Shown: piece after piece, positions 8,347 through 24,813 of the stretch
Numbering within the stretch: position 1 is the stretch's first letter
How the letters are laid out: every line of letters begins with the position of its first letter
Origin: Plasticicumulans lactativorans
Lineage (GTDB): Bacteria > Pseudomonadota > Gammaproteobacteria > Competibacterales > Competibacteraceae
Assembly: GCF_004341245.1 (NCBI RefSeq)
Contig: NZ_SLWY01000013.1
Span: 1-64,000 of the forward strand
Direction: 5' to 3'
Length of the DNA: 64,000 nt
Position numbers and translations under genes: made by a program
Notes under the pieces: generated by a model
What the model was told of the DNA's origin: nothing
What the model saw: the letters and a program-made list of their open reading frames with translations, nothing else
Database searches by the model: none

Positions 8347-8383
8347 AACGATCACAAAACTCAATCTGCGCAGGAATCATTCC

Positions 8384-9247
8384 ATGACCGCCCCGACCAT
8401 TACCGAAGCCTCGACCAGCCAGTTCGCCCGCATCAACGCAGGCGAGCTCGACCTGCTGATTCACTACAACGACTGCGGCCAGGGCGATGAAACCGTCGTG
8501 ATGCTGCACGGCTCCGGCCCCGGCGCCAGCGGCTGGGCCAACTTCAACCGCAACATCGAGCCGCTGGTCGCAGCGGGCTTCCGCGTCATCCTGATGGACT
8601 GCCCGGGCTGGAGCAAAAGCGATTCGATCGTCTGCGACGGCTCGCGCTCCGATCTCAATGCCATCGTGCTCAAGGGCCTGCTCGATGCGCTCGGTATCGA
8701 GAAGGCGCACATCCTCGGTAATTCGATGGGGGGCCACAGCGCCGTCGCCTTCGCGCTGCGCTATCCGCAGCGGGTCGGCAAGCTGGTGCTGATGGGCGGC
8801 GGTACCGGTGGCGCCAGCCTGTTCACGCCGATGCCGACCGAGGGCATCAAGCGCCTGCAGGGGCTCTACCGCGAGCCGACCATCGAGAACCTCAAGGCGA
8901 TGATGGAGATCTTCGTCTTCGATACCGGCGACCTGACCGAAGAGCTGTTCCAGGCGCGCCTGGACAACATGCTGGCGCGTCGCGATCACCTGGAGAACTT
9001 CGTCAAAAGCCTCCAGGCGAACCCGAAGCAGTTCCCGGACTTCAGCCCGCGCCTGGGCGAAATCAATGCCGAGACGCTGGTGATCTGGGGGCGTCAGGAC
9101 CGCTTCGTGCCGATGGATACCGGCCTGCGGCTGGTCGCGGGACTTCCGAACTCCGAGCTGCACGTCTTCAACCGCTGCGGTCACTGGGCGCAGTGGGAAC
9201 ACGCCGACAAGTTCAACCGCATGGTGCTGGATTTCCTCACGCACTGA
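8384..9247 (+). CDS. mhpC: 2-hydroxy-6-ketonona-2,4-dienedioate hydrolase MhpC
   Basis: The 287-residue alpha/beta hydrolase cleaves the C-C bond of the ring-fission product, giving succinate and 2-hydroxypenta-2,4-dienoate. The nucleophile is Ser114 in GNSMGG; Asp239 (WGRQD) and His267 (CGHWAQ) complete the triad, and [10 protein letters not shown] near 42-51 forms the oxyanion region. Length and motifs match MhpC of E. coli. It begins 37 bases after mhpB with a purine-rich but weak ribosome binding site (CAGGAAT). Third gene of the mhp operon. Confidence 0.93.
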   Translation: MTAPTITEASTSQFARINAGELDLLIHYNDCGQGDETVVMLHGSGPGASGWANFNRNIEPLVAAGFRVILMDCPGWSKSDSIVCDGSRSDLNAIVLKGLLDALGIEKAHILGNSMGGHSAVAFALRYPQRVGKLVLMGGGTGGASLFTPMPTEGIKRLQGLYREPTIENLKAMMEIFVFDTGDLTEELFQARLDNMLARRDHLENFVKSLQANPKQFPDFSPRLGEINAETLVIWGRQDRFVPMDTGLRLVAGLPNSELHVFNRCGHWAQWEHADKFNRMVLDFLTH

Positions 9248-9384
9248 GCCCGGCGAGGGGGCGTATCCCTCGCGCTCAACCAGAACGCCTGATCGCGCCA
9301 TGCCCGGGCGGAGCGCCGGCTCCGCCTGCCCGGACGGCGCGTGCCCAAACCAAGAGTCGTTTCCCGACCGCAGGAGAGAGCACC

Positions 9385-10179
9385 TTGAACGCACACGAGA
9401 ACCTTCAGACGATCGCCCTCAGGCTGCGCGAAGCCGCGGCGACCGGTGTCCCCATCGACCCCGTCCGCGAATGGCTGGCCGGCGCGGGTCCCGACGCCGC
9501 CTATGCGGTGCAGAAGCTCAACGTCGAGCACCGGCGCCACCAGGGCCACCGGGTGGTCGGTCGCAAGATCGGCCTGACCAGCACGGCGGTGCAGCGCCAG
9601 CTCGGCGTGGACCAGCCCGATTTCGGCACCCTGTTCGCCGACATGTGCTTCGGCGACGGCGAGGAGATTCCGGCCGGGCGGCTGATCCAGCCCAAGGTCG
9701 AGGCCGAGGTCGCCCTGGTGCTGGAGCGGGATCTCGACCGGCCCGATTGCACGCTGGCCGACGTGGTGCGCGCCACCGCCTACGCGCTGCCCGCACTGGA
9801 GATCGTCGACAGCCGGATCCGCGACTGGGACATCCGCTTCACCGACACCGTCGCCGACAACGCCTCCAGCGGGCTGTTCGTGCTGGGCGGGACGCCGCGG
9901 CGCCTTAACGGCCTGGACCTGAAGGACTGCGAGATGGGGCTGCAGCGCGCCGGCGAAACCGTCTCCAGCGGTCGCGGCCGCGCCTGCCTGGGGCACCCCC
10001 TGAACGCCGCGGTCTGGCTGGCCCGGCGCATGGCGAGCCTGGAGGACCCGCTGCGCGCCGGCGACGTGGTGCTCACCGGCGCACTCGGCCCGATGGTCGC
10101 CGTCCGCCCCGGCGACACCTTCGAGGCCCGCATCGCCGGCCTCGGCACCGTCGCGGCGGTGTTCGGCGCCGCCGCCTAG
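9385..10179 (+). CDS. mhpD: 2-keto-4-pentenoate hydratase MhpD
   Basis: The 264-residue member of the fumarylacetoacetate hydrolase/hydratase family adds water to 2-hydroxypenta-2,4-dienoate to give 4-hydroxy-2-oxopentanoate. Diagnostic segments are GRKIGLTS (about 60-67), the metal-site ExE in PKVEAEVAL (about 109-117), LEIVDSRI and a late [13 protein letters not shown] stretch. The TTG at 9385 is chosen as start because CAGGAGAG precedes it by several bases and the next residues align with the family N-terminus. The 137-base gap to mhpC is longer than the other gaps in the operon and GC-rich, with no obvious gene. Confidence 0.9.
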   Translation: MNAHENLQTIALRLREAAATGVPIDPVREWLAGAGPDAAYAVQKLNVEHRRHQGHRVVGRKIGLTSTAVQRQLGVDQPDFGTLFADMCFGDGEEIPAGRLIQPKVEAEVALVLERDLDRPDCTLADVVRATAYALPALEIVDSRIRDWDIRFTDTVADNASSGLFVLGGTPRRLNGLDLKDCEMGLQRAGETVSSGRGRACLGHPLNAAVWLARRMASLEDPLRAGDVVLTGALGPMVAVRPGDTFEARIAGLGTVAAVFGAAA

Positions 10180-10257
10180 CGGGCGCCGTTTTCGATCCGA
10201 CCCCATCCATCAGGCGCTCGAACGCCAATTGCAAATCAAAACCGGAGGAGACCGAAA

Positions 10258-11619
10258 ATGGACGTCCGTGAGGCGATACATACCCAGCCGATGAAGGCAT
10301 TCCAGATCGTTGCCATCGCGATCTGCCTGATCATCACGATGATCGACGGCTACGAAATCCTGGTGGTGGCCTTCGTCGCGCCCTACCTGTCGAAGGACTG
10401 GAACATCGGGCCCGTGGAGATCGGCTACCTGCTCAGCGCCGGCGTCTTCGGCATGGCGGCGGGGGCGATCTTCATCTCGCCGTTCGCCGACCGCATCGGG
10501 CGGCGCAAGCACATCCTGATCTGCCTGGTGCTGATCGTCGTCGGCATGTGCCTGGCCGGGATGGCGCAGAGCGTGCCGCAGATGATGGCGCTGCGGGCTT
10601 TCTCCGGGCTGTGGATGGGCGGGATCGTGGCGAGCCTGAACGTCATCGTCGCCGAACTCAGCTCCGACCAGCGGCGCGGCACCGTCATGGGCATCTACGG
10701 CATCGGCTTCCCGGCCGGGGTGGCGCTGGGCGGCGCCGTGACCGGGCTGCTGATCGCCGAATGGGGCTGGCGCGCGCCGTTCTTCTTCGGCGGCATCTGC
10801 ACCGCGATCATGGCCGTGGTGGCGCTGGTCGCCCTGCCCGAGTCGATCGAGTACCTGGTCGAACGGCGGCCGCGCGGGGCGCTCGAGGCGTACAACCGCA
10901 TCGCGGCGAAGCTTGGCTATGCGCCGGCAGCGGAGTTGCCGCAGCCGCGGAGCGCGGCCATCGCCAAGGCCGGCGCGCGGGCCATCTTCAGCGGTGCCCT
11001 GCTGCGGCGCACCGTGTTCCTGTGGATCGGTTTCGCCTTCCTGATCGTGTCGTTCTACTTCGCCAACACCTGGACGCCGAAGCTGATCGCCGACGCGACC
11101 GGTAATGCCGGGCTCGGTGTCCGGGCGGGGGTGCTGATCGCGGTCGGCGGCGTGCTCGGGGCGCTGGCCTTCGCGGCGCTGTGCCTGCGGTTCCGGCCGC
11201 GCCTGGTGACGGTGCTGTTGATGTTCTGCGGCGCGGTGTCGTTCACCCTGTTCGCCAACAACTTCGCGAATGCGGGGCTGGGGCTGGTACTGGCGGTGGC
11301 CGTGGGCATGTTCGCCAACGGCGGCCTCGCGGCCTTCTACGCGATCAGCCCGACGATCTACCCGGCCGCGGTGCGCGGCACCGGCGTCGGGCTGATGATC
11401 GGCTTCGGCAGGGCGGCCGCGATCATCGCGCCGATCTTCACCGGCTACCTGCTGAAGGCCGGCTGGGCGCCCGACACCGTCTACCAGTTCTTCGCCGGAC
11501 TGCTGATCGTCGCCGGTATCGCGACCCTGCTGCTCGACGGGTCCTACCGCGGTTACAGCGAGGACCCGGAAGCGGCTGCAGACGGCCTGCCGTCCAGTGG
11601 AACGGCCGGAACGGCATGA
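10258..11619 (+). CDS. aromatic acid:proton symporter-type MFS transporter
   Basis: The 453-residue protein has about 12 hydrophobic segments. The loop FADRIGRRKH after helix 2 is the MFS motif A, and DGYEILVVAF in helix 1 is typical of the aromatic acid:H+ symporter family. PESIEYLVERRP after helix 6 fits the same family. The gene follows mhpD by 78 bases with an AGGAGG site, so it most likely imports phenylpropanoid or hydroxycinnamic acids for this pathway. It is not close in sequence to E. coli MhpT, so no symbol is given. The exact substrate is inferred from context. Confidence 0.85.
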   Translation: MDVREAIHTQPMKAFQIVAIAICLIITMIDGYEILVVAFVAPYLSKDWNIGPVEIGYLLSAGVFGMAAGAIFISPFADRIGRRKHILICLVLIVVGMCLAGMAQSVPQMMALRAFSGLWMGGIVASLNVIVAELSSDQRRGTVMGIYGIGFPAGVALGGAVTGLLIAEWGWRAPFFFGGICTAIMAVVALVALPESIEYLVERRPRGALEAYNRIAAKLGYAPAAELPQPRSAAIAKAGARAIFSGALLRRTVFLWIGFAFLIVSFYFANTWTPKLIADATGNAGLGVRAGVLIAVGGVLGALAFAALCLRFRPRLVTVLLMFCGAVSFTLFANNFANAGLGLVLAVAVGMFANGGLAAFYAISPTIYPAAVRGTGVGLMIGFGRAAAIIAPIFTGYLLKAGWAPDTVYQFFAGLLIVAGIATLLLDGSYRGYSEDPEAAADGLPSSGTAGTA

Positions 11620-11698
11620 TGCGGCGACGGGACGCACCCGCCGAATCGCAGAACCGATGACGCTACAGGTCGGCGCGGTGAGGCCTGATGACCACCCC

Positions 11699-11729
11699 TT
11701 GCCTGCGATGCTCCGCTCATCGCAGGCAA
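11699..11729. other. perfect 12-bp hairpin after the transporter gene
   Basis: TTGCCTGCGATG and CATCGCAGGCAA form a perfect stem around the seven-base loop CTCCGCT. It lies 79 bases after the transporter stop codon and 116 bases before the aldolase. No T-run follows, so it is not a classic intrinsic terminator. It could stabilise the upstream mRNA, act as an attenuating structure or be a protein-binding palindrome. Confidence 0.5.
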
Positions 11730-11845
11730 AGCGGGTGAGGCGATGGGGGAGGCCGGATAGCGATCGAGAATCGCCCCCCATCGACCTGCTGCATCGGCCA
11801 TTACGGCGCCCATGGCATGACCCTTGATCTTGGAGACCGAATCCC

Positions 11846-12649
11846 GTGGACCCGCGACTGCACAACCCTTTCAAAGAAGCCCTGCTGGCCGGGCAGACCC
11901 AGCTCGGGCTCTGGCTGTCCATGGCCAACCCCTACAGTGCCGAGATCGCCGCCACGGCCGGCTACGACTGGCTGCTGATCGACGGCGAGCACGCACCCAA
12001 CGACGTCCCGACCATCCTCGCCCAGTTGCAGGCGGTCGCGGCCTACCCGTGCCATCCGGTGGTCCGGCCGGTGAACGACGACCCCGCGCTGATCAAGCAG
12101 TTGCTCGACATCGGCGCCCGGACCCTGCTGGTGCCGATGGTGGATACGGCGGAGCAGGCCCGCGACATCGTCCGTGCGATGCGCTATCCGCCCAACGGTA
12201 TCCGCGGCGTCGGCGCCATGATCGCCCGGGCTTCGCGCTGGGGACAGATCCCGAACTACGAGCACGACGCCGAAGCCGGCCTCTGCCTGCTGGTGCAGGT
12301 CGAAACCCGCCGGGGACTGGAAAACCTGGACGAGATCACCCGGGTGGACGGTGTCGACGGGGTCTTCATCGGGGCCGCCGATCTGTCGGCTTCCCTGGGG
12401 TACCCGGGGAATGCGGGGCATCCCGAGGTGCGCGACGCCGTGAGCCGCGCCATCAGGCGCATTCGCGAACTCGGCAAGGCGGCCGGCATGCTGGCGACGC
12501 ATGAGTCCTTCGCCCGCCCCTACATGGACTGCGGCGCCAACTTCGCCGCCGTGGCCGTGGACACCGTGCTGCTCTGCCGGGCCATGGCGGACAACCTGGC
12601 CTTGTACCGGGGCGGCCCCGAGGCGCTCCCGCCGAGCGGCGCCTACTGA
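11846..12649 (+). CDS. HpaI/HpcH-family class II aldolase
   Basis: The 267-residue protein belongs to the metal-dependent pyruvate aldolases typified by HpaI (4-hydroxy-2-oxoheptanedioate aldolase). Family motifs are IDGEHAPND (catalytic His, about 46-54), VVRPVNDDP (Arg, about 71-79), [21 protein letters not shown] (metal Glu) and [12 protein letters not shown] (metal Asp). HpaI enzymes also cleave 4-hydroxy-2-oxopentanoate. At the end of the mhp cluster this one probably does the MhpE step, giving pyruvate and acetaldehyde. It starts with GTG after TTGGAGA. No MhpE-type DRE-TIM aldolase or MhpF acetaldehyde dehydrogenase follows. The true substrate is inferred. Confidence 0.85.
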   Translation: MDPRLHNPFKEALLAGQTQLGLWLSMANPYSAEIAATAGYDWLLIDGEHAPNDVPTILAQLQAVAAYPCHPVVRPVNDDPALIKQLLDIGARTLLVPMVDTAEQARDIVRAMRYPPNGIRGVGAMIARASRWGQIPNYEHDAEAGLCLLVQVETRRGLENLDEITRVDGVDGVFIGAADLSASLGYPGNAGHPEVRDAVSRAIRRIRELGKAAGMLATHESFARPYMDCGANFAAVAVDTVLLCRAMADNLALYRGGPEALPPSGAY

Positions 12650-12793
12650 CGAACCCCTCGTTCGTGGACGGGCAGGCGGTGGCCGCCCAAGCGCCTCCGC
12701 CGCCGGTCCGCCATCCCTGCCGGGCATCCCGGCCATGCGGTGTCACGGCCTGTTCGACGGCCCCGGTGCGCCCCGCGCATCGGGGCCGCTGCG

Positions 12794-13549
12794 TCAATGC
12801 ACGGCCTCCACGGGCTGCGTGAAGACGTAGCCGGCGCCGCGTTCGGTGCGGATGAGCGGCACGGGGGCCGGGCCGAAGACGAGTTTCCTGCGCAGGCGCC
12901 CGACCTGGGTGTCGATCGAGCGGTCGTAGACCTCGTCGTCGTGCAGGCGCGACATCTGCAGCAACTGGTCGCGTGACAGCACGCGCTGCGGGGCGGCGAG
13001 GAAGGCGACCAGCAGGTTGAACTGGCTGTTGGTCAGCTCGACGGTCTCGCCGCCGGGGTTCTTCAGCCGGCGCAGGCGGGCGTTGAGTTCCCAGCCGCAG
13101 AAGCGGTAGGCGCGAATCTTCGCCAGGCCCTCGGCCACCGTCGCGTGCGTGCGCGAGCGGCGCAGCAGCGCCCGGATGCGCGCCAGCAGTTCGCGCGGCG
13201 AGAAGGGCTTGGTCAGGTAGTCGTCGGCGCCGAGTTCGAGGCCCATCACGCGGTCGGCCTCGTCCTTGCGCGCGGTCAGGATGATGATCGGCAGGTCGGA
13301 ATCCTCGCGCAGCCGGCGCGCGATCTGCAGGCCGTCCTCGCCGGGCAGGCGCAGGTCGAGGACGAGCAGGTCGATCGTCTCGCGCGACAGCACCTGGGCG
13401 ATCTCGCGCCCCGTCGCGAGGGCGGTCACCTGCAACTCGTTGTCGCTGAGGTAGTCGGCGACCATCTGGCGGATCGAGGGGTCGTCGTCGACGACGAGGA
13501 TGTGTGCCGTCGACGCCACCGGCATCGGCAGGCTGTGGCTCGTTTCCAT
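12794..13549 (-). CDS. OmpR/PhoB-family response regulator
   Basis: The 251-residue protein has an N-terminal receiver (about 15-130) with acidic pocket DDD at 21-23, phospho-acceptor Asp65 in LDLRLPG and conserved Lys114 in LTKPF. The C-terminal winged helix (about 150-245) has the family pattern RVLSRDQLL...DRSIDTQVGRLRRKL and RTERGAGYVF. The ATG at 13549 gives a normal family length; longer in-frame upstream options have Ala/Arg-rich unconserved sequence. It is divergent from the very large sensor kinase at 13872, its likely partner. Repeats resembling an operator lie upstream of it at 13591-13637. Confidence 0.9.
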   Translation of the reverse strand: METSHSLPMPVASTAHILVVDDDPSIRQMVADYLSDNELQVTALATGREIAQVLSRETIDLLVLDLRLPGEDGLQIARRLREDSDLPIIILTARKDEADRVMGLELGADDYLTKPFSPRELLARIRALLRRSRTHATVAEGLAKIRAYRFCGWELNARLRRLKNPGGETVELTNSQFNLLVAFLAAPQRVLSRDQLLQMSRLHDDEVYDRSIDTQVGRLRRKLVFGPAPVPLIRTERGAGYVFTQPVEAVH

Positions 13550-13590
13550 GAGGAGGCTCCGGGAAGGCGTTTCGTCGAGCGACGCTAGCA

Positions 13591-13637
13591 CGCGCCGGTG
13601 TCGGGTGAATGTCGCAGCCGACGCCCGGCGTGTGTCG
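13591..13637 (-). promoter_or_regulatory. candidate response-regulator binding repeats, divergent promoter region
   Basis: On the minus strand, CGACACACGCCGGGCG begins at 13637, followed by CGACATTCACC (from 13614) and CGACACCGGCGCG (from 13603). The first copy is identical over 16 bases to one of two tandem copies upstream of the hydrolase operon at 21490. The copies lie 40-90 bases before the regulator start. The rest of the 322-base region 13550-13871 shows no gene. Binding by the adjacent regulator is inference. Confidence 0.45.
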
Positions 13638-13871
13638 ATTGCCACATGCGCGCGGTCGGCCGCCGCGGCCGGAATCACCGCCAGGGGGCGATCGGCGCGG
13701 GCCGCCTGTCGCCCGGGGCGTGCGGCCGAGGCGGGCGGGGCCCTATCCTCGCCCGGGAGGGCGGCGCGGTCGTCGCATCGGCCCCACACGGGAGGTACGC
13801 GAGGTGCTGCCAAGACCCTTCACGCGCGTGATGCCGCCGGCGGTGCCCGCCGGTGCGCCGGGCCGCGCATC

Positions 13872-21476
<7,605 letters not shown>

Positions 21477-21489
21477 GCTTCGCGACAGC

Positions 21490-21528
21490 CGACACACGCC
21501 GGGCGCGGCGCGACAAACGCCGGACGCG
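21490..21528 (+). promoter_or_regulatory. tandem 21-bp-spaced direct repeats upstream of hydrolase operon
   Basis: CGACACACGCCGGGCGCG (from 21490) and CGACAAACGCCGGACGCG (from 21511) match at 16 of 18 bases and are spaced by 21 bases, two helical turns. This is how OmpR-family proteins often bind. The first copy repeats in inverted orientation at 13622-13637 beside the response regulator gene. The repeats lie about 200-236 bases before the hydrolase start codon. A shared regulon is inference. Confidence 0.5.
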
Positions 21529-21725
21529 CACACCGCGCAGCCTGTGAGCATCGACGCCGACCCCCGCCCGCGACGGCCTTCCCGGTCCGGGGCGCGCCGA
21601 TGGCGAAGCGGTTCCCGCGGCCTCGTGCCAGCCCCCCGGCACGCCCGCCGCCCGGACCCGATCCCCCTGCGATCCCCCCGGCGGCGCGCGCCGCCGGACG
21701 ACGGCATGTCATGCGAGGACTTCCG

Positions 21726-22547
21726 ATGAGCACGATCACGACGAAGGACGGCACGCAGATCTACTTCAAGGACTGGGGCTCGGGGCAGCCGGTGGTGTTC
21801 AGCCACGGCTGGCCCCTCACCGCCGATGCCTGGGAGGACCAGATGGTGTTCCTCGCCGCCCGCGGCTACCGCTGCATCGCCCATGACCGCCGCGGCCACG
21901 GGCGCTCCAGCCAGCCGTGGGACGGCAACGACATGGACACCTACGCCGACGACCTCGCCACGCTGGTCGAGAGCCTGAACCTGAAGAACGTCATCCACGT
22001 CGGCCACTCCACCGGCGGCGGCGAGGTGGCCCGCTACATCGGCCGCCACGGCACCCGGCGCGTGGCCATGGCGGTGCTGATCGGCGCCGTGCCGCCGCTG
22101 ATGCTGCGCACCGACGCCAACCCCGAGGGGCTGCCGCTGGAGGTGTTCGACGGCATCCGCGCCAGCGTGCTGGGCGACCGCTCGCAGTTCTTCATGGACC
22201 TGCCGACGCCGTTCTACGGCGGCAACCGGCCCGGCGCGACGCTCTCCGAGGGGCTGCGCTACAGCTTCTGGCGCCAGGGCATGCAGGCCGGCTTCAAGAG
22301 CGCGCTGGACTGCATCAGGGCGTTCTCGGAAACCGACTTCACCGAGGACCTCAAGCGCATCGACGTGCCCACGCTGCTGCTGCACGGCGACGACGACCAG
22401 ATCGTCCCGATCGGCGCCTCGGCCTACCAGGCCGCCAGGCTGGTGCGCAACGCCGAACTGAAGGTCTACCCCGGCGGCTCGCACGGTCTCTGCTCGACGC
22501 AGAAGGACGAGGTCAACGCCGACCTGCTCGCCTTCTTCCAGCGCTGA
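21726..22547 (+). CDS. chloroperoxidase-like alpha/beta hydrolase
   Basis: The 273-residue protein fits the non-heme, cofactor-free haloperoxidase group of alpha/beta hydrolases. It has [13 protein letters not shown] near the oxyanion hole, [13 protein letters not shown], the nucleophile Ser in [12 protein letters not shown] (about 97-108), Asp in [11 protein letters not shown] (about 222-232) and His in GGSHG (about 252-256). Such enzymes work as esterases or perhydrolases, and bromination is a side reaction. The ATG at 21726 follows GAGGAC. It heads a three-gene operon with another hydrolase 20 bases downstream. A role in stress response or detoxification is only suggested by the nearby two-component genes. 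Confidence 0.85.
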   Translation: MSTITTKDGTQIYFKDWGSGQPVVFSHGWPLTADAWEDQMVFLAARGYRCIAHDRRGHGRSSQPWDGNDMDTYADDLATLVESLNLKNVIHVGHSTGGGEVARYIGRHGTRRVAMAVLIGAVPPLMLRTDANPEGLPLEVFDGIRASVLGDRSQFFMDLPTPFYGGNRPGATLSEGLRYSFWRQGMQAGFKSALDCIRAFSETDFTEDLKRIDVPTLLLHGDDDQIVPIGASAYQAARLVRNAELKVYPGGSHGLCSTQKDEVNADLLAFFQR

Positions 22548-22567
22548 AACGACGAGGGACTGATGCC

Positions 22568-23431
22568 ATGAAGACCGCAGAATCCGCCACCGGCGCGCTC
22601 CACGCGCCGAACCGCTTCGTCGACGTCGGCAACCGCCGGCTCGCCTATCGCTCGATCGGGGCCGGCAAGCCCATCGTGCTGTGCAACCGCTTCCGCGGCA
22701 ACCTCGACGCCTGGGATCCGGCCTTCCTCGACGCGCTGGCGGCGAATGACTTCCGGGTGATCACCTTCGACTACCGCGGGCTCGGCCTGTCCACCGGGGA
22801 GAAGACCTACGACCCCTTCGCCCTGGCCGAGGACGCCCGGGACCTGATCGACGCACTCGACCTGCAGGGCGCGGTGATCGGCGGCTGGTCGGTCGGCGGG
22901 ATGGCCGCGCAGGTGGTGGTGGCGCTGTACCCGCAGAAGGTCAGCCACGCGGTGCTGATCGGCACCACGCCGCCGGGCCCGAACGTCAAGCCGGCGGAGC
23001 AGCTCTTCTACGACACCGCCGCGATCCCGGATTACGGCTTCGAGCACGAAGTGATCCTGTTCTTCGAGCCGCGCTCGGCGCGCAGCCGCGAGGCGGCGCG
23101 CCGCTCGGCCGAGCGCATCGCGCAGCGCACCGAGGCGCGCAGCGTGCCGGTTCCGGCCGACTGGGCGGCATCCATCCTCGGCACCCGGCCGAAGAGCCCG
23201 CTGTTCCCGGCCGATGCGCTGCTCGAAGCGCTCAAGGTCACCGACATCCCGCTCCTGCACGTGGGCGGCGACCACGACATCATCTTCCCGGTCGAGAACT
23301 GGTACGCGCTGAACCAGCAACTGCCGACGCTGCAGCTCCTCACCTTCCCGCGGGCCGGGCACGGGCCGCAGCACGAGCACCCCGAAGCCTGCGCCGCGCA
23401 CATCGCGACCTTCGTGCGCACGACCGCGTGA
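22568..23431 (+). CDS. alpha/beta hydrolase
   Basis: The 287-residue alpha/beta hydrolase has FDYRGLGLSTG (about 66-76), nucleophile elbow GGWSVGGMA (Ser about 103), GGDHDIIFP with the acid Asp at about 238 and GHGPQHEHP with the catalytic His near 267. The oxyanion region reads CNRFRGN rather than the common HGxxG, seen in some epoxide hydrolase- and lactonase-like groups. The start at 22568 has GAGGGA upstream. It is the second gene of the operon. Substrate not identifiable. Confidence 0.85.
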   Translation: MKTAESATGALHAPNRFVDVGNRRLAYRSIGAGKPIVLCNRFRGNLDAWDPAFLDALAANDFRVITFDYRGLGLSTGEKTYDPFALAEDARDLIDALDLQGAVIGGWSVGGMAAQVVVALYPQKVSHAVLIGTTPPGPNVKPAEQLFYDTAAIPDYGFEHEVILFFEPRSARSREAARRSAERIAQRTEARSVPVPADWAASILGTRPKSPLFPADALLEALKVTDIPLLHVGGDHDIIFPVENWYALNQQLPTLQLLTFPRAGHGPQHEHPEACAAHIATFVRTTA

Positions 23432-23448
23432 TCGAGGGGAGACCTGCC

Positions 23449-23952
23449 ATGTTCGGATTGACACCGCTCGGTCTGCTGCACACCGCGATCAGCCTGATCG
23501 CGGTCGTCGCCGGGCTGATCCTCCTCGTGCGCGACCACGGCATCTCGCCGCGCCGCCCCCTCGGCCGGCTCTACGTCGTCACCACGGTCATCACCTGCGT
23601 CACCGGCTTCGGCATCTTCCAGCACGGCGGCTTCGGCAAGCCGCACGCGCTGGGGATCCTGACGCTGGTGGTGCTGGCGGTCGCGGCCCTGGCGGAACGC
23701 GGCCGCGGCTTCGGGCGCGCTTCGCCCTACGTCGAGACCGTCGCCTACTCGGCGACGCTCTTCTTCCACCTGATCCCCGGCTTCACCGAAACCCTCACCC
23801 GCCTGCCGCCGGCGGCACCGGTGTTCGCCAGCCCCGAGGCCCCGGGCCTGCAGGCACTCGCCGCCGTGCTGCTCGTGCTGTTCACGGTCGGCGCCTACGC
23901 GCAGGTCCGCCGCCTGCGCGCGGCCGCGGGCACGCCGCCGCTACGCCGGTGA
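23449..23952 (+). CDS. small integral membrane protein
   Basis: The 167-residue protein has about four hydrophobic helices (roughly 8-26, 41-58, 66-82 and 133-151). His60 in the QHGGFGK loop and HLIPGF in the third quarter recall four-helix membrane proteins of the DUF2306 type, which I name only as a possibility. GAGGGGAGA precedes the ATG by a good distance. It is the last gene of the hydrolase operon, starting 17 bases after the previous stop codon. Function unknown. Confidence 0.75.
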   Translation: MFGLTPLGLLHTAISLIAVVAGLILLVRDHGISPRRPLGRLYVVTTVITCVTGFGIFQHGGFGKPHALGILTLVVLAVAALAERGRGFGRASPYVETVAYSATLFFHLIPGFTETLTRLPPAAPVFASPEAPGLQALAAVLLVLFTVGAYAQVRRLRAAAGTPPLRR

Positions 23953-24263
23953 CGCCGCCGCGGAGGTCGGCACCCTGCGATGGGCGAGGGCGGGGAGGAG
24001 GGGGGGCCTGCAGGCGTTTCCCGGTCGGGAAAGAACCTGAAGGACGGTGAACCCGGGATTGGTACTGACTGCCTTGCTGGTTGTAGCGATGACGGGATGA
24101 GCGCGTGTGTACGTAGTTTGCACACGTAAGCGAGGAACTGCATGTCACCTTGTCGAGTGGCTTGGTGGCCGCTACTTTTCCGAGAGTCTGCTGCAACCAC
24201 TGAAGTGTTTATGCGATCGATAGATTATTTATACTATAATGTGATTTGATAGTCGAATATAAT
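23953..24263. other. left flank of acquired island
   Basis: No gene is supported in these 311 bases. The first 60 or so are GC-rich and appear to follow the operon. From about 24200 the sequence turns AT-rich (GATTATTTATACTATAAT around 24223-24240), marking the change to acquired DNA. TATAAT at 24235-24240 could be a -10 box but has no good -35 partner. Confidence 0.4.
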
Positions 24264-24380
24264 GAACCTTTATTACATACACTTAAAGATCCTCGTCACT
24301 CCATTGACCAGCTTTTTTACATTAGCAAAGGAACTGGCAACAGAGCATGGGAGCATACGCTAAGAGTTGATCACAAATAA
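24264..24380 (+). pseudogene. fragment of a GIY-YIG nuclease-like gene
   Basis: The open frame reads LKDPRHSIDQ then LFYISKGTGNRAWEH before a stop at 24378. The segment FYIxKGxGNRAxxH is the conserved start of GIY-YIG nuclease-like proteins, which usually have FYIGKGxGxR. No start codon or downstream domain remains, and the 3' side runs straight into the IS630-like fragment. It is a short remnant and unlikely to be functional. Confidence 0.5.
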
Positions 24381-24389
24381 AAGGGGGAC

Positions 24390-24524
24390 ACGGTAGCGCT
24401 TGAGCAGATCACGGACAAAACGGAGGCTCACGGCAAAGCGTCTGGCCAGCGCCCGTTTCGAACCCTCTTGGTGCAGATACGCCGTCAGCACTTTGCGTCG
24501 CAGGTCGTTGGAATACGTGGACAT
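24390..24524 (-). pseudogene. truncated IS630-family transposase, N-terminal helix-turn-helix only
   Basis: From the ATG at 24524 the product begins MSTYSNDLRRKVLTAYL and continues through GSKRALARRF to LLKRYR. This is the usual helix-turn-helix start of IS630-type transposases. Similarity stops after about 45 residues and a stop codon follows at about 24360. The catalytic DDE part is absent. No terminal repeats could be defined. It is insertion-sequence debris at the edge of the acquired island. Confidence 0.65.
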
Positions 24525-24813
24525 AATAGTGACCACCTCCATGAAGGCTTGTCGAATCAGGTGATAATAGTCCGCTGTGGCGAAATCAATCGATCAGTGC
24601 TGTAAGTTCCGAGCCTCACCAGGCCGCGCGACCGTTTCGCAGTCAAGTTATGACACACGCTTCCATTATCCTTCGGAAGTGGGGCCCCGACCAGCTTGAG
24701 GCTGTACTGCGGTAGCATCACCTAGGTAGGGGGAGCTAGGTGGCAATCGCACATTTGTGCGGACCGCACCGACCTAGCGAAAATGAGGCTGAGAAAGTAA
24801 TGAGAGGAGAACC
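24525..24813. other. upstream region of the NdpA-like gene cluster
   Basis: I see no gene here. The region must hold the promoter of the cluster. CCTAGGTAGGGGGAGCTAGG (24721-24740) is an imperfect inverted repeat and a related GACCTAGCG lies at 24773. AGAGGAGAACC immediately before 24814 is a strong ribosome binding site. Confidence 0.4.

Noticed and set aside
11699-11729. Intrinsic terminator after the transporter gene
   Set aside because: The stem is perfect but no T-run follows, so it was kept only as a hairpin.
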